From an uncultured Marvinbryantia sp. (GTDB lineage Bacteria > Bacillota > Clostridia > Lachnospirales > Lachnospiraceae): a stretch of 51,720 bases of DNA. The DNA is taken from NCBI RefSeq assembly GCF_905201705.1, contig NZ_CAJKOX010000034.1:1-51720 (forward strand), read 5' to 3'. The notes under the pieces are model-generated. The model saw only the letters and a program-made list of their open reading frames with translations, had not been told where the DNA came from and ran no database searches. Positions 42,988-50,139 of the stretch are shown in pieces; position 1 is the first letter of the stretch; the number at the start of each line of letters is the position of its first letter. The translations under genes were made by a program, and so were the position numbers.

Positions 42988-43335
42988 ATGAGCGAAAATG
43001 ATGTAAACTGCAGCGGAAACTGCGCTTCCTGCGGCGAAGACTGCGAACAGGCAACCGTCACCCTCACGCTGGACAACGGCGAGATTTTAGAGTGCGCGAT
43101 CCTGACCGTTTACCCGGTTGGCGACAAGCAGTATATCGCGCTCCTTCCGCTGGATGAAAACGGCGAGAACGAGGACGGTGAGGTATTCCTGTATCGCTAC
43201 AAGGAAGAAAACGGCAACCCGTCCCTGGAAAATATCGAGGACGACGACGAATACGAAGCTGCCGCAGACGCGTTCGATGAAATGCTGGACGAGCAGGAAT
43301 TCGACGAGCTGCTGGAGGACGACGAGGAAGAATAA
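42988..43335 (+). CDS. DUF1292 protein with Cys-rich N-terminus
   Basis: 115 residues. The DUF1292 core (LTLDNGEILECAILTVYPVG, YIALLPLDENGENEDGEVFL) is preceded by CSGNCASCGEDCEQ, four Cys that could bind a metal, and followed by a strongly acidic tail (DEMLDEQEFDELLEDDEEE). The function of the family is unknown. AAAGCGAGG lies 9 bases upstream of the ATG. It is monocistronic, convergent with the UvrD-type helicase, with which it shares a bidirectional terminator. Confidence 0.85.
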   Translation: MSENDVNCSGNCASCGEDCEQATVTLTLDNGEILECAILTVYPVGDKQYIALLPLDENGENEDGEVFLYRYKEENGNPSLENIEDDDEYEAAADAFDEMLDEQEFDELLEDDEEE

Positions 43336-43357
43336 TTTTTTCTGCCGCACTTCTTAT

Positions 43358-43398
43358 AAAAAATGAGCCGCACCCTTTCGGGCGCAGGCTCATTTTTT
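43358..43398. terminator. Bidirectional terminator between DUF1292 and helicase genes
   Basis: AATGAGCC (43362-43369) pairs with GGCTCATT (43387-43394), flanked by A-run and T-run. On the minus strand it overlaps the helicase stop codon. Confidence 0.82.
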
Positions 43399-45211
43399 AC
43401 AGCAGAAACGGCGACGGCTTTAAGCTCCTGCCGTATTTTTCTTTCAGCACGCAGAGCGTGAGCTGCTCGGAGGCGCGTGTGATGCCGACGTAGAACATGC
43501 GGCGTTCCTCCTCGATATCGCTGACAAGCAGCGCCTTTTTGTAGGGAATGATGCCCTCGTTTACGTCGATCAGAAAGACGATCGGAAATTCCAGCCCCTT
43601 TGCGCTGTGCAGCGTGGTGAGCGTCACGCAGTCGCTCTTTTCCTGGCCGTTTTTCGCCTGCTCGCGCAGCATTTCGGTGTATTCCTCCATGTAAGCGAAC
43701 CACTCTGCATGTGTCTTATAGCCTTTGGCGCTCTCCGCCAGCCGGTCCAGCACCTCATAGAGATCCTCAGCCTTAATCCTGCGGTATTCGGCGTATTCCT
43801 CCAGATATTTTTCGTAGCCGATGCCGTGTCGTATGTACTGCACCGCCGCATAGGGCTGCATCCGTGCGAGCGCCGCCAGATCCTGCTCAAGCTTGTCGAT
43901 ACGCTGGATTACCCAGTACTTATCCTCGTAGTACATGCGCAGCCGCTCGAAATCTACCTGCGGAGCATCCAGACAATTCCGCTCAATGTAACGCTTCGGC
44001 TTGTTGATGATCTTTAAAACGTTCGCGCGGCTGCGGTCACCCAGAGCAAGCTGCAGATAAGCGATGATATGACGCGCGATCCAGTGCTCAAACAAATTTG
44101 GAAGAGAATCCCGCATCCGAAACGGCACATTATACTCCAAAAGCTTCTGGGACAGCACGCCTGCGTCTGTATTGTTGCGGTAGAGAACGGCAATATCTTC
44201 GTAACGGCGTCCCTGCGCGAGCGCCTTCTGAATGCGCTGGATAATGCCAAGGCTCTCCTGCTGCTGATCCTGGAAAATAATTTTTTCTACCGGCAGCCCG
44301 TCCTCCTTCACCTTCCTGATCTTCTTCTCGTAGCGCACCGTATTTCTGCCGATCACGTGCGCTGCCAGGTCGCAGACATTTCCCGGGCAGCGGAAGTTGC
44401 AGTCGAGAAGATACTGTTTTGCCTGCGGAAAATCCTTCGGAAAGTTCAGCATGATCTCCGGCTTCGCACCCCGGAAGCGATAGATCGACTGATCGTCGTC
44501 CCCCACCACGAAAAGATTGTTTCGCGGCGCCGCCAGAAGCTTTATGATGTCATACTGAAGCCGGTTAATGTCCTGAAATTCATCCACAAGAATGTACCGG
44601 AACCGGTTTCGCCAGCCTGCCAGAATATCCGGGCGCGCAGAAAAAAGCTCCCAGGTATAAACCATCAGATCGTCGTAATCAAGCTTTCCCGCACGCTCCA
44701 TGCCGCGGCAATATTTCCGGTAAATCTCCCGGAACAGCTCTTCCGGCACGCTCGCCGCATAATAATGCTCAAGCGGGATACGCTCGTTCTTCACCCGGCT
44801 GATCTCGCGCGCCACATCGTGCAGGAACTCCGCCTCGTCCTCGATCTCTATATCCATCGGAGCGGTGATTTCTCTGAGAAAACGGTATTTTTCTTCCTCC
44901 GATGCAATGTTGGCACCTGTATAGTGGTATGCGTGTCTGAGAATTTCGAAGAAAAGCGAGTGAAAGGTTCCGAAGCGGATCTGTGTCTGCCTGCTGTCTG
45001 TCAGCGCAAGAAAGCGCTTCTGCATTTCCTGGGCGGCAGCCCTGGTGAAGGTGACGACCAGAATGTGGATCGGCAAAACGCCGCACTGCTGTGTAAGGAA
45101 TTTTGTCCGTTCTGTGATAACTGTGGTTTTTCCGGAACCGGGTCCCGCAAGAACGATCGCAGGACCCTCCCGGTGCATAACCGCTTCCTTTTGTGCTTTG
45201 GAAAGCGCCAT
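43397..45211 (-). CDS. UvrD/PcrA-like superfamily 1 DNA helicase
   Basis: 604 residues from MALSKAQKEAVMHREGPAIV; the start is one base beyond the gltX stop, with GGAG upstream. Motifs: LAGPGSGKTTVITERTKFL (Walker A), LVDEFQDINRLQYDIIKLL (Walker B), VVGDDDQSIYRFRGAKPEIM (motif III), TTLHSAKGLEFPIVFLIDVN (motif V) and RRMFYVGITRASEQLTLCV (motif VI). It is shorter than PcrA (~730) and lacks the C-terminal RNA polymerase-binding segment, so a repair helicase other than PcrA is likely. Confidence 0.92.
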   Translation of the reverse strand: MALSKAQKEAVMHREGPAIVLAGPGSGKTTVITERTKFLTQQCGVLPIHILVVTFTRAAAQEMQKRFLALTDSRQTQIRFGTFHSLFFEILRHAYHYTGANIASEEEKYRFLREITAPMDIEIEDEAEFLHDVAREISRVKNERIPLEHYYAASVPEELFREIYRKYCRGMERAGKLDYDDLMVYTWELFSARPDILAGWRNRFRYILVDEFQDINRLQYDIIKLLAAPRNNLFVVGDDDQSIYRFRGAKPEIMLNFPKDFPQAKQYLLDCNFRCPGNVCDLAAHVIGRNTVRYEKKIRKVKEDGLPVEKIIFQDQQQESLGIIQRIQKALAQGRRYEDIAVLYRNNTDAGVLSQKLLEYNVPFRMRDSLPNLFEHWIARHIIAYLQLALGDRSRANVLKIINKPKRYIERNCLDAPQVDFERLRMYYEDKYWVIQRIDKLEQDLAALARMQPYAAVQYIRHGIGYEKYLEEYAEYRRIKAEDLYEVLDRLAESAKGYKTHAEWFAYMEEYTEMLREQAKNGQEKSDCVTLTTLHSAKGLEFPIVFLIDVNEGIIPYKKALLVSDIEEERRMFYVGITRASEQLTLCVLKEKYGRSLKPSPFLL

Positions 45212-45212
45212 C

Positions 45213-46664
45213 TTACTGCTCCAGCTTTGCGATTGCAGCCTTAATGCGCGCGATCGTCTCATCGTGTCCGAGAATTTCCATGATCTCGGTCGCGCCCGCA
45301 GGCGTCATCTGCTTTCCGGATGTCGCCGTACGGATGGGCCACATCACATAGCCATTTTTGTAGCCGTGATCCTTTGCAAAATTCACCAGAAGCTCATAGA
45401 GCGCGTCGTTGCTGTAATCCTCCTGCGCCTCCAGGACCGGCAGCACTTCCTTTAACACTGCAAGGGAGCTTTCTCCGGTCGTTTTCATCTTTTTATGGGT
45501 GTACATGGAAACGTCGTACTCCGGCACCGCCTCGAAGAAGTCAATCAGAGCCGGGATGTCCGGGAATACCTCGATCCTTGTCTTTACCATCTCCGCGATC
45601 TTATGAAAATCCACGTCTCTGGTGATCGCCTGCTTCATATACGGAAGCGCCATCTCATAGAATTTCTCAGAATCCATCGCCTTCATATACTCGCCGTTCA
45701 TCCATTTCAGCTTATTGATGTCAAATACCGCCGGAGATTTGCTCATGTGATGGTAGTCGAACGCCTCCACCAGCTCCTCCAGCGAAAAGATTTCGCGGTT
45801 GTCCGACGGGCACCAGCCGAGCAGCGCCACATAATTGACGATCGCCTCAGATAAAAAGCCCTGCTCCAGCAGATCCTCGTAGGAGGAATGACCGCTTCTC
45901 TTGCTGAGCTTTTTGTGGTTCTCGTCCGTGATCAGCGGGCAGTGCACATAAACCGGCACCTCCCAGCCAAACGCCTCGTAGAGACGGTTGTACTTCGGCG
46001 CGGAGGAAAGATACTCGTTTCCACGCACGACATGGGAAATCTTCATCAGATGGTCGTCCACCACGTTCGCGAAATTGTAGGTCGGGAAGCCGTCTGATTT
46101 GATGAGGATCATGTCGTCCAGCTCAGCGTTCGGCACCTCGATAGTTCCATAGATATCGTCCTCGAATTTTGTCGTGCCCTCGTTCGGCACGTTCTGACGG
46201 ATAACGTAGGGAACACCGGCGTCCAGCTTCGCCTGAACCTCCTCTTTGGAAAGATGCAGGCAGTGCTTGTCATACACCACGATCTCCTTGCCGGCGATCT
46301 CCTGCTTTAAGGATTCCAGACGCTCCTTGTCGCAGAAGCAGTAATACGCCTCGCCCTTTTCGATCAGCTTCTTTGCATATTCCAGATAAATGCCCTGCGC
46401 CTGACGCTCGCTCTGCACGTAGGGACCGTAGCCCTTGTCGATATCGGGACCCTCGTCATGCTTTAAGCCTGCGTGCTCCAGCGTGCGGTAGATGATCTCC
46501 AGCGCGCCCTCCACAAAGCGCTCCTGGTCGGTGTCCTCGATGCGCAGCAGAAAATCGCCGCCCTCATGCTTTGCGATCAGATAGGCGTACAGCGCTGTGC
46601 GCAGGTTTCCTACATGCATGCGCCCTGTCGGGCTCGGTGCAAAACGTGTTCTTACTTTACTCAT
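45213..46664 (-). CDS. gltX: Glutamyl-tRNA synthetase
   Basis: 483 residues from MSKVRTRFAPSPTGRMHVGN. Class I motifs are HVGN (HIGH equivalent) and KLSKRSG. AGAGGAGATATGG lies before this ATG; an upstream ATG at 46712 is not needed. It charges tRNA-Glu and, in organisms without GlnRS, also tRNA-Gln for the amidotransferase route. The helicase gene follows at once. Confidence 0.96.
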   Translation of the reverse strand: MSKVRTRFAPSPTGRMHVGNLRTALYAYLIAKHEGGDFLLRIEDTDQERFVEGALEIIYRTLEHAGLKHDEGPDIDKGYGPYVQSERQAQGIYLEYAKKLIEKGEAYYCFCDKERLESLKQEIAGKEIVVYDKHCLHLSKEEVQAKLDAGVPYVIRQNVPNEGTTKFEDDIYGTIEVPNAELDDMILIKSDGFPTYNFANVVDDHLMKISHVVRGNEYLSSAPKYNRLYEAFGWEVPVYVHCPLITDENHKKLSKRSGHSSYEDLLEQGFLSEAIVNYVALLGWCPSDNREIFSLEELVEAFDYHHMSKSPAVFDINKLKWMNGEYMKAMDSEKFYEMALPYMKQAITRDVDFHKIAEMVKTRIEVFPDIPALIDFFEAVPEYDVSMYTHKKMKTTGESSLAVLKEVLPVLEAQEDYSNDALYELLVNFAKDHGYKNGYVMWPIRTATSGKQMTPAGATEIMEILGHDETIARIKAAIAKLEQ

Positions 46665-46706
46665 TTTCCCATATCTCCTCTTTTTTGAAAATTTTAAAAA
46701 TAATGC

Positions 46707-46735
46707 TTGCAAAATTAAAAAAGATTGTATATAAT
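46707..46735 (+). promoter_or_regulatory. sigma-A promoter for tRNA-Thr
   Basis: TTGCAA (46707-46712), 17-base spacer, TATAAT (46730-46735), 32 bases before the tRNA. Confidence 0.85.
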
Positions 46736-46767
46736 ATCCGTTGTGTGAAGCACTTCACATAAATTAA

Positions 46768-46840
<73 letters not shown>

Positions 46841-46850
46841 GAGTAAAAAA

Positions 46851-46873
46851 CCCTTGAGAAATCAAGGGTTTTT
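46851..46873 (+). terminator. Terminator of tRNA-Thr
   Basis: CCCTTGA (46851-46857), GAAA, TCAAGGG (46862-46868), then TTTTT. Confidence 0.9.
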
Positions 46874-46923
46874 CGTGTTTTTAGGGTTTTGATATTATGG
46901 GCAAAAAGAGTAAAAAAAGGGGC

Positions 46924-46937
46924 TTTGTCTACTATTT
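46924..46937 (+). repeat. Element-end direct repeat, left copy
   Basis: TTTGTCTACTATTT, seven bases beyond the integrase stop, repeated exactly at 50903-50916 and nearly at 50914-50927. It may be an integrase arm-binding site or part of the attachment site. Confidence 0.55.
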
Positions 46938-46943
46938 AATTTT

Positions 46944-47618
46944 TTACCTGTGATTGACTACTGCCGGCTCATCCAGAAGAGCATCCGCCATGATGCTTGC
47001 AGCCTCTTTGCTGCTTTGATGAAAGAAGTACGCGTAGATATTTAATGTGGTGCTGGTATTGGCGTGGCCGAGGACTCCGGAGACGGCTCTTGGATCCGGC
47101 TTCTTATTGATCAGAATCGAAGCGGTGGTGTGACGGAGATCATGCAACGTCAGATCGTCTGGTATCATCTCGGTCTCATCTTTTGCAATATTCGTGTTGT
47201 AGATCTGAATCACCCGTTTAAACTTCGTTCTGGGGCTGCAAATATGCATCTGAGAGCCATCATCCCGGATAAAGACGAAATTGTTTTGAAATTGTTTGCC
47301 GCGGGATCCTTTCCAGTAGTCACCCAGTCTGAGACAAGCCTCCTGTTGTTCATGCATAAGTTTTTTTGCAGCGGCGATGACAATATCCGGTACGATACAC
47401 TGTCTCGTGGCATAGGTCTTTGTATCCTTATGAATGACTTCTCCTTTTACGACCGCCGTAGATTTGGTGAAGTGGATTGTGTTTAGGGAAAAGTCAATGT
47501 CGCTCCATAAAAGAGAAACAATTTCTCCACGCCGGGCACCGGTAAAGAGAGCAATATAGAAAAAGAGCTGCCATTTAAGATCGAGGGACCATAACTGAGT
47601 ATACTCCTTGATCTGCAC
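46944..47618 (-). pseudogene. Tyrosine integrase, C-terminal catalytic part only
   Basis: About 224 residues from the first possible start (GTG at 47618). The catalytic domain is good: FFYIALFTGARRGEIVSLLW with the first Arg, DDLTLHDLRHTTASILINKK (H-x-x-R box), VSGVLGHANTSTTLNIYAYF with the last His and the Tyr. The N-terminal arm-binding and core-binding domains (~150 residues) are missing. In-frame codons continue only to NVKRNGKP before a stop-free junction with unrelated sequence near 47640. Integration activity is unlikely. Confidence 0.82.
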
Positions 47619-47629
47619 GGGTTTTCCGT

Positions 47630-47651
47630 TTCTCTTGACATTCCAAGAGAA
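47630..47651. repeat. Inverted repeat at integrase junction
   Basis: TTCTCTTG (47630-47637) and CAAGAGAA (47644-47651) form a perfect 8-bp stem with loop ACATTC. It lies exactly where integrase coding gives way to the tail-gene fragment. GGAATGTC occurs twice around it on the minus strand. Confidence 0.55.
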
Positions 47652-47884
47652 GAAGACATTCCATAATCAGAAGAGGGCAATACAATTTTTGCCGAGATTA
47701 AAGAAACCGTCATACTACTTTCAGCCTTGCCCAAAATGAGATACGTGTGTCCCGCATAGAGTTTTAAGCTTGTAATTTCAACATAATCTCTAAAGACTGC
47801 AGCTTTAGTTCCCGATGCGGTGAGGAAAACGCCTAAATTATTATCAAGTGCCTGGAAGTCACTATACAATTGAAGAAAAATCAA
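47640..47884 (-). pseudogene. Fragment of a phage tail or receptor-binding gene
   Basis: About 80 codons read as a beta-rich, Ser/Thr-rich sequence (DNNLGVFLTASGTKAAVF, EITSLKLYAGHTYLILGKAE) that resembles C-terminal domains of phage tail proteins, where a similar L-x-AGTYLI strand is common. The frame has no ribosome-binding site (its first start codon is a TTG) and runs at its 3' end into the integrase sequence out of frame. It points opposite to the other tail and lysis genes, so it seems inverted. This identification is by pattern only. Confidence 0.4.
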
Positions 47885-47931
47885 CTTACCAACACAAAAA
47901 TCAACTGTGAATCATATAAATTTGAAAATTC

Positions 47932-47954
47932 AGCTCCCTCATAGGGAGCTTTTT
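47932..47954 (+). terminator. Plus-strand terminator before tail-associated gene
   Basis: AGCTCCCT (47932-47939), CAT, AGGGAGCT (47943-47950), then TTTT. It implies that a plus-strand gene once ended here. Confidence 0.75.
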
Positions 47955-47988
47955 ATATACAAAAAATAATTTTTAGGAGGTAATTTCC

Positions 47989-48747
47989 ATGGAAAAAATC
48001 AAAGTCAAAGGTAAGCTCTACGACATCCGGAGCATCCAGACGATCGAGCAGCATGTGCTACAGATCATCTTCGCCTGTACGCCGCCTACAAAGTGGAACG
48101 GTGACATTGTACTTTACACGGCCGGAGACATCGAGTGTGCTGTGTTAACTGGCTGGAATACGGTGTATCGCGACGAGGGTCAGACAGTCTATCTGTCAGA
48201 TGATGGTAGCGTGTACCAGACACCGGATCCGGATACCGGTGGCGAGATCCTTCCACCGGAACCGTATGTTCCGACTCTGGAAGAGCTGCAGGCAGCGAAA
48301 AAACGAGAGATCAGTCAGGCATGTGAGACCGCTATCTATTCCGGAGTCGATGTCAAGCTGTCGGACGGGTCCACAGAGCATTTTGCACTGACGGAGCATG
48401 ATCAGCTCAATCTTTTCGGTAAGCAGGTACAGCTTGCAGCGGGCACCACTGAGCTTGAGTACCACGCGGACGGTCAGCCGTGCCGGTACTACAATGCCGC
48501 TGACATGCAGCTGATCATTTCCACAGCTATGCAGCATGTGAGCTATCACACAACATACTGCAACGCAGTTAACATGTGGATTAGTGGTACACAGAGCACA
48601 GAGGAGATCCAACAGATCTATTATGGTGCAGATGTGCCGGAACAGTACCAGTCAGATGTCCTCAAGGCATATATTTCATCAATGAAAGAAGGTGTGAGTG
48701 ATGTGGATGAGTCACAGGCTACTGAACAAATATCTGTTCCTGTTTAA
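47989..48747 (+). CDS. Phage tail-associated protein
   Basis: 252 residues. TTTTAGGAGGTAATTTCC gives a strong ribosome-binding site for ATG at 47989. The N-terminal part (KVKGKLYDIRSIQTIEQHVL) and a Pro-rich linker (PDPDTGGEILPPEPYVPTLE) precede a helical region starting LQAAKKREISQACETAIYSG with VDVKLSDGSTEHFALTEHDQ, the DUF4376-like pattern of tail proteins in Gram-positive phages. Function is probably structural, near the tail fibre. The next gene starts inside its end. Confidence 0.7.
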   Translation: MEKIKVKGKLYDIRSIQTIEQHVLQIIFACTPPTKWNGDIVLYTAGDIECAVLTGWNTVYRDEGQTVYLSDDGSVYQTPDPDTGGEILPPEPYVPTLEELQAAKKREISQACETAIYSGVDVKLSDGSTEHFALTEHDQLNLFGKQVQLAAGTTELEYHADGQPCRYYNAADMQLIISTAMQHVSYHTTYCNAVNMWISGTQSTEEIQQIYYGADVPEQYQSDVLKAYISSMKEGVSDVDESQATEQISVPV

Positions 48748-49129
48748 TGTTGGCGGACTGCTTTACATATTGATCGAACTGATCTGGCGCGGCCGGAGTC
48801 ACTGGACCATGTTTTTGCTCGGTGGGATCTGTTTCGTATTTCTGGGATGGATCAACGAGGTTCTTTCCTGGCAGATGCCGCTGTGGCAACAGATGATCAT
48901 CGGCGCGATCGGGATCACCATCTTGGAATTTGTCACTGGCTTCATCGTAAATTTGTGGCTCGGCTGGGGTGTCTGGGACTACAGCGGGATGCCGGGCAAT
49001 CTCTTGGGGCAGATCTGTCCGCAGTACTTTGTGCTGTGGCTGCCAGTGGCACTGGTCGGGATTGTCCTGGATGACTGGATCAGGTATTGGAAATTCGGGG
49101 AGGAACGGCCACACTACAGACTGATCTGA
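48701..49129 (+). CDS. Small ABC-permease-like membrane protein in lysis region
   Basis: About 142 residues with four predicted membrane helices (NVGGLLYILIELIWRG, MFLLGGICFVFLGWINEVLS, MIIGAIGITILEFVTGFIVN, VLWLPVALVGIVLDDWIRYW). It looks like the putative ABC-transporter permease family (PF06541 type), which also occurs beside phage lysis genes. It overlaps the tail-associated gene by 47 bases. GTG 48698, ATG 48701 and ATG 48707 are possible starts; the AAGGTG site favours 48701. It may act as a second holin-like protein, but this is inference. Confidence 0.7.
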   Translation: MWMSHRLLNKYLFLFNVGGLLYILIELIWRGRSHWTMFLLGGICFVFLGWINEVLSWQMPLWQQMIIGAIGITILEFVTGFIVNLWLGWGVWDYSGMPGNLLGQICPQYFVLWLPVALVGIVLDDWIRYWKFGEERPHYRLI

Positions 49130-49175
49130 CGGACAAACATACAATATAGTAAGAAAATCAAAAGGAGAAATGAGA

Positions 49176-49661
49176 ATGAGCAAAGGTACATGTACAACAA
49201 TCCAGCTGCTTGCAACTGGAGTAATCGCTTTTTTGTCTGAAAAATTGGGAATCACATTTTATTTGCTGGGGCTGCTCGCCTTTTTAATGGTTGTTGATTA
49301 TATCAGCGGGATGATCGCAAGTATGGTAGAGGCCATCGATCATCCTGGTGATGCATCATACGGTTGGTCCAGCAAAAAGGGAGCAAAAGGAATTGCAAAG
49401 AAGATCGCATATTTATTTGTGATCACTGTGGCAATTGTAATTGATTACATCTTAGCAAAGACATCTGGAAATCTCGGATATCATTTGCCATCTGCGATGC
49501 TGTCCCTTCTTACAACGGTGTGGTACTTATTGAATGAAGCCTTATCAATTACAGAAAACGCCGGTCGCATGGGTGCACCGGTACCTGAATGGCTGATGAA
49601 GTACATTGCAGTTCTGAAAGATAAAATCGATAGCAGCAATGAAACAAATCTGAAAGATTAG
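49176..49661 (+). CDS. Phage holin
   Basis: 161 residues from MSKGTCTTIQLLATGVIAFL; AAAGGAG sits 8 bases before this ATG and only 2 before the one at 49170. Three to four membrane helices and the motif FLMVVDYISGMIASMVEA followed by GWSSKKGAKGIAKKIAYLFV match the toxin-secretion/phage lysis holin family (phage_holin_4). The charged C-terminus ends NETNLKD. It permeabilises the membrane to release the endolysin encoded downstream. Confidence 0.92.
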   Translation: MSKGTCTTIQLLATGVIAFLSEKLGITFYLLGLLAFLMVVDYISGMIASMVEAIDHPGDASYGWSSKKGAKGIAKKIAYLFVITVAIVIDYILAKTSGNLGYHLPSAMLSLLTTVWYLLNEALSITENAGRMGAPVPEWLMKYIAVLKDKIDSSNETNLKD

Positions 49662-49678
49662 GAGGAGGTGATCCGAAT

Positions 49679-49768
49679 ATCTCCCGTCACGGTCCGGGAT
49701 ATGACCGTTGCGACGTCGCAACAAAGAATGCCAAAACATGTAGAATGAAACAGATTCGTGTGTTATAA
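49679..49768 (+). CDS. Possible 29-codon frame with AUC start
   Basis: Eleven bases (AGGAGGTGATC, 49664-49674) match the complement of the 16S rRNA 3' end exactly, yet no ATG, GTG or TTG follows at proper distance. An AUC codon at 49679 opens 29 codons, SRHGPGYDRCDVATKNAKTC after the first, up to TAA at 49768. The two Cys and basic tail look protein-like. The frame contains a perfect 14-base palindrome TTGCGACGTCGCAA (49708-49721), and its stop lies in the toxin -10 box. It could also be a lost start codon. Confidence 0.35.
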   Translation: MSRHGPGYDRCDVATKNAKTCRMKQIRVL

Positions 49769-49769
49769 T
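49741..49769 (+). promoter_or_regulatory. Promoter for the small toxin mRNA
   Basis: TATAAT (49764-49769) is perfect; the -35 (TAGAAT, 49741-49746) is weak at a 17-base spacing. Transcription would start near 49776, ~40 bases before the toxin start codon. Confidence 0.6.
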
Positions 49770-49780
49770 GCCAATGTTAC

Positions 49781-49811
49781 CGCCTCCTATATCTGGTACG
49801 GAAGGGAGGTG
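49781..49811 (+). promoter_or_regulatory. Hairpin hiding the toxin ribosome-binding site
   Basis: CGCCTCC (49781-49787) can pair with GGAGGTG (49805-49811), the Shine-Dalgarno of the toxin, with one G-U pair and a 17-base loop. This would block translation of fresh transcripts, as in Fst-type systems. Confidence 0.55.
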
Positions 49812-49817
49812 CATAGC

Positions 49818-49907
49818 TTGGAAGATGTAGTTATTTCTCTTATTGTTTCTATCATGGCAGGTGTGATTAGCCATCTCATCTGCAAATGGTTGGATAGAAA
49901 TAAGTAG
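49818..49907 (+). CDS. Fst/Ldr-like type I toxin peptide, 29 aa
   Basis: TTG start at 49818 with GGGAGG eight bases upstream. The peptide is MEDVVISLIVSIMAGVIS followed by HLICKWLDRNK: a short acidic N-terminus, one membrane helix, then KWLDRNK, the same plan as Fst (helix then W/R-LD and charged tail). Fst-family peptides insert in the membrane, block division and kill when unregulated. A shared bidirectional terminator and a convergent RNA opposite support this call strongly. It lies between holin and endolysin genes but reads from its own promoter. Confidence 0.75.
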   Translation: MEDVVISLIVSIMAGVISHLICKWLDRNK

Positions 49908-49953
49908 TCGGTAATCAGCCTATGGAATAAGCCACCATACCACAATGGAATAG

Positions 49954-49986
49954 AAAACCCCAGGGATCGCGACTCCCTGGGGTTTT
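49954..49986. terminator. Bidirectional terminator shared by toxin and antitoxin RNA
   Basis: CCCCAGGGA (49958-49966) pairs fully with TCCCTGGGG (49974-49982), with AAAA on the left and TTTT on the right, so it ends both converging transcripts. Confidence 0.9.
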
Positions 49987-50026
49987 CGTTGTTGCATAAC
50001 TTGGATGCAATCATTTCTCTTAGCCT
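49955..50026 (-). ncRNA. Antitoxin RNA of type I system (predicted)
   Basis: About 70 bases between the minus-strand promoter at 50033-50061 and the shared terminator. The plus strand at 49993-50004 (TGCATAACTTGG) and 50013-50022 (ATTTCTCTTA) nearly repeats the toxin leader and start region at 49810-49821 (TGCATAGCTTGG, one change) and 49833-49842 (identical). The RNA is therefore antisense in trans to the toxin ribosome-binding site, start codon and first codons, besides the terminator stem. No protein-coding frame is evident. Confidence 0.7.
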
Positions 50027-50032
50027 AACGGC

Positions 50033-50061
50033 ATTATAGCATATGCAGAATAAGATTGCAA
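50033..50061 (-). promoter_or_regulatory. Strong promoter for antitoxin RNA
   Basis: Minus strand TTGCAA (50061-50056), 17-base spacer, TATAAT (50038-50033). It is better than the toxin promoter, as expected if the antitoxin must be in excess. Confidence 0.8.
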
Positions 50062-50082
50062 GATACCAGAAAATTAAACTTT

Positions 50083-50111
50083 GATCAGGAAAACATATCC
50101 TGATCTTTTTT
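50083..50111 (+). terminator. Plus-strand terminator before endolysin gene
   Basis: GATCAGGA (50083-50090), 7-base loop, TCCTGATC (50098-50105), then six T. It insulates the endolysin gene from upstream transcription. Confidence 0.8.
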
Positions 50112-50139
50112 CATATCATAAAGAAAAGAGGACAAGACT

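Noticed and set aside
44069..45244. 391-codon plus-strand frame opposite the helicase
   Set aside because: Antisense shadow of a gene with all helicase motifs.
46894..46940. Small frame starting MGKKSKKRGFVYY before the integrase
   Set aside because: Eighteen codons, no ribosome-binding site, runs through the end repeat; chance frame.
47483..47640. 3' part of the frame starting at 47884
   Set aside because: This stretch is integrase coding sequence read in the wrong frame; only 47640-47884 looks like former coding sequence.
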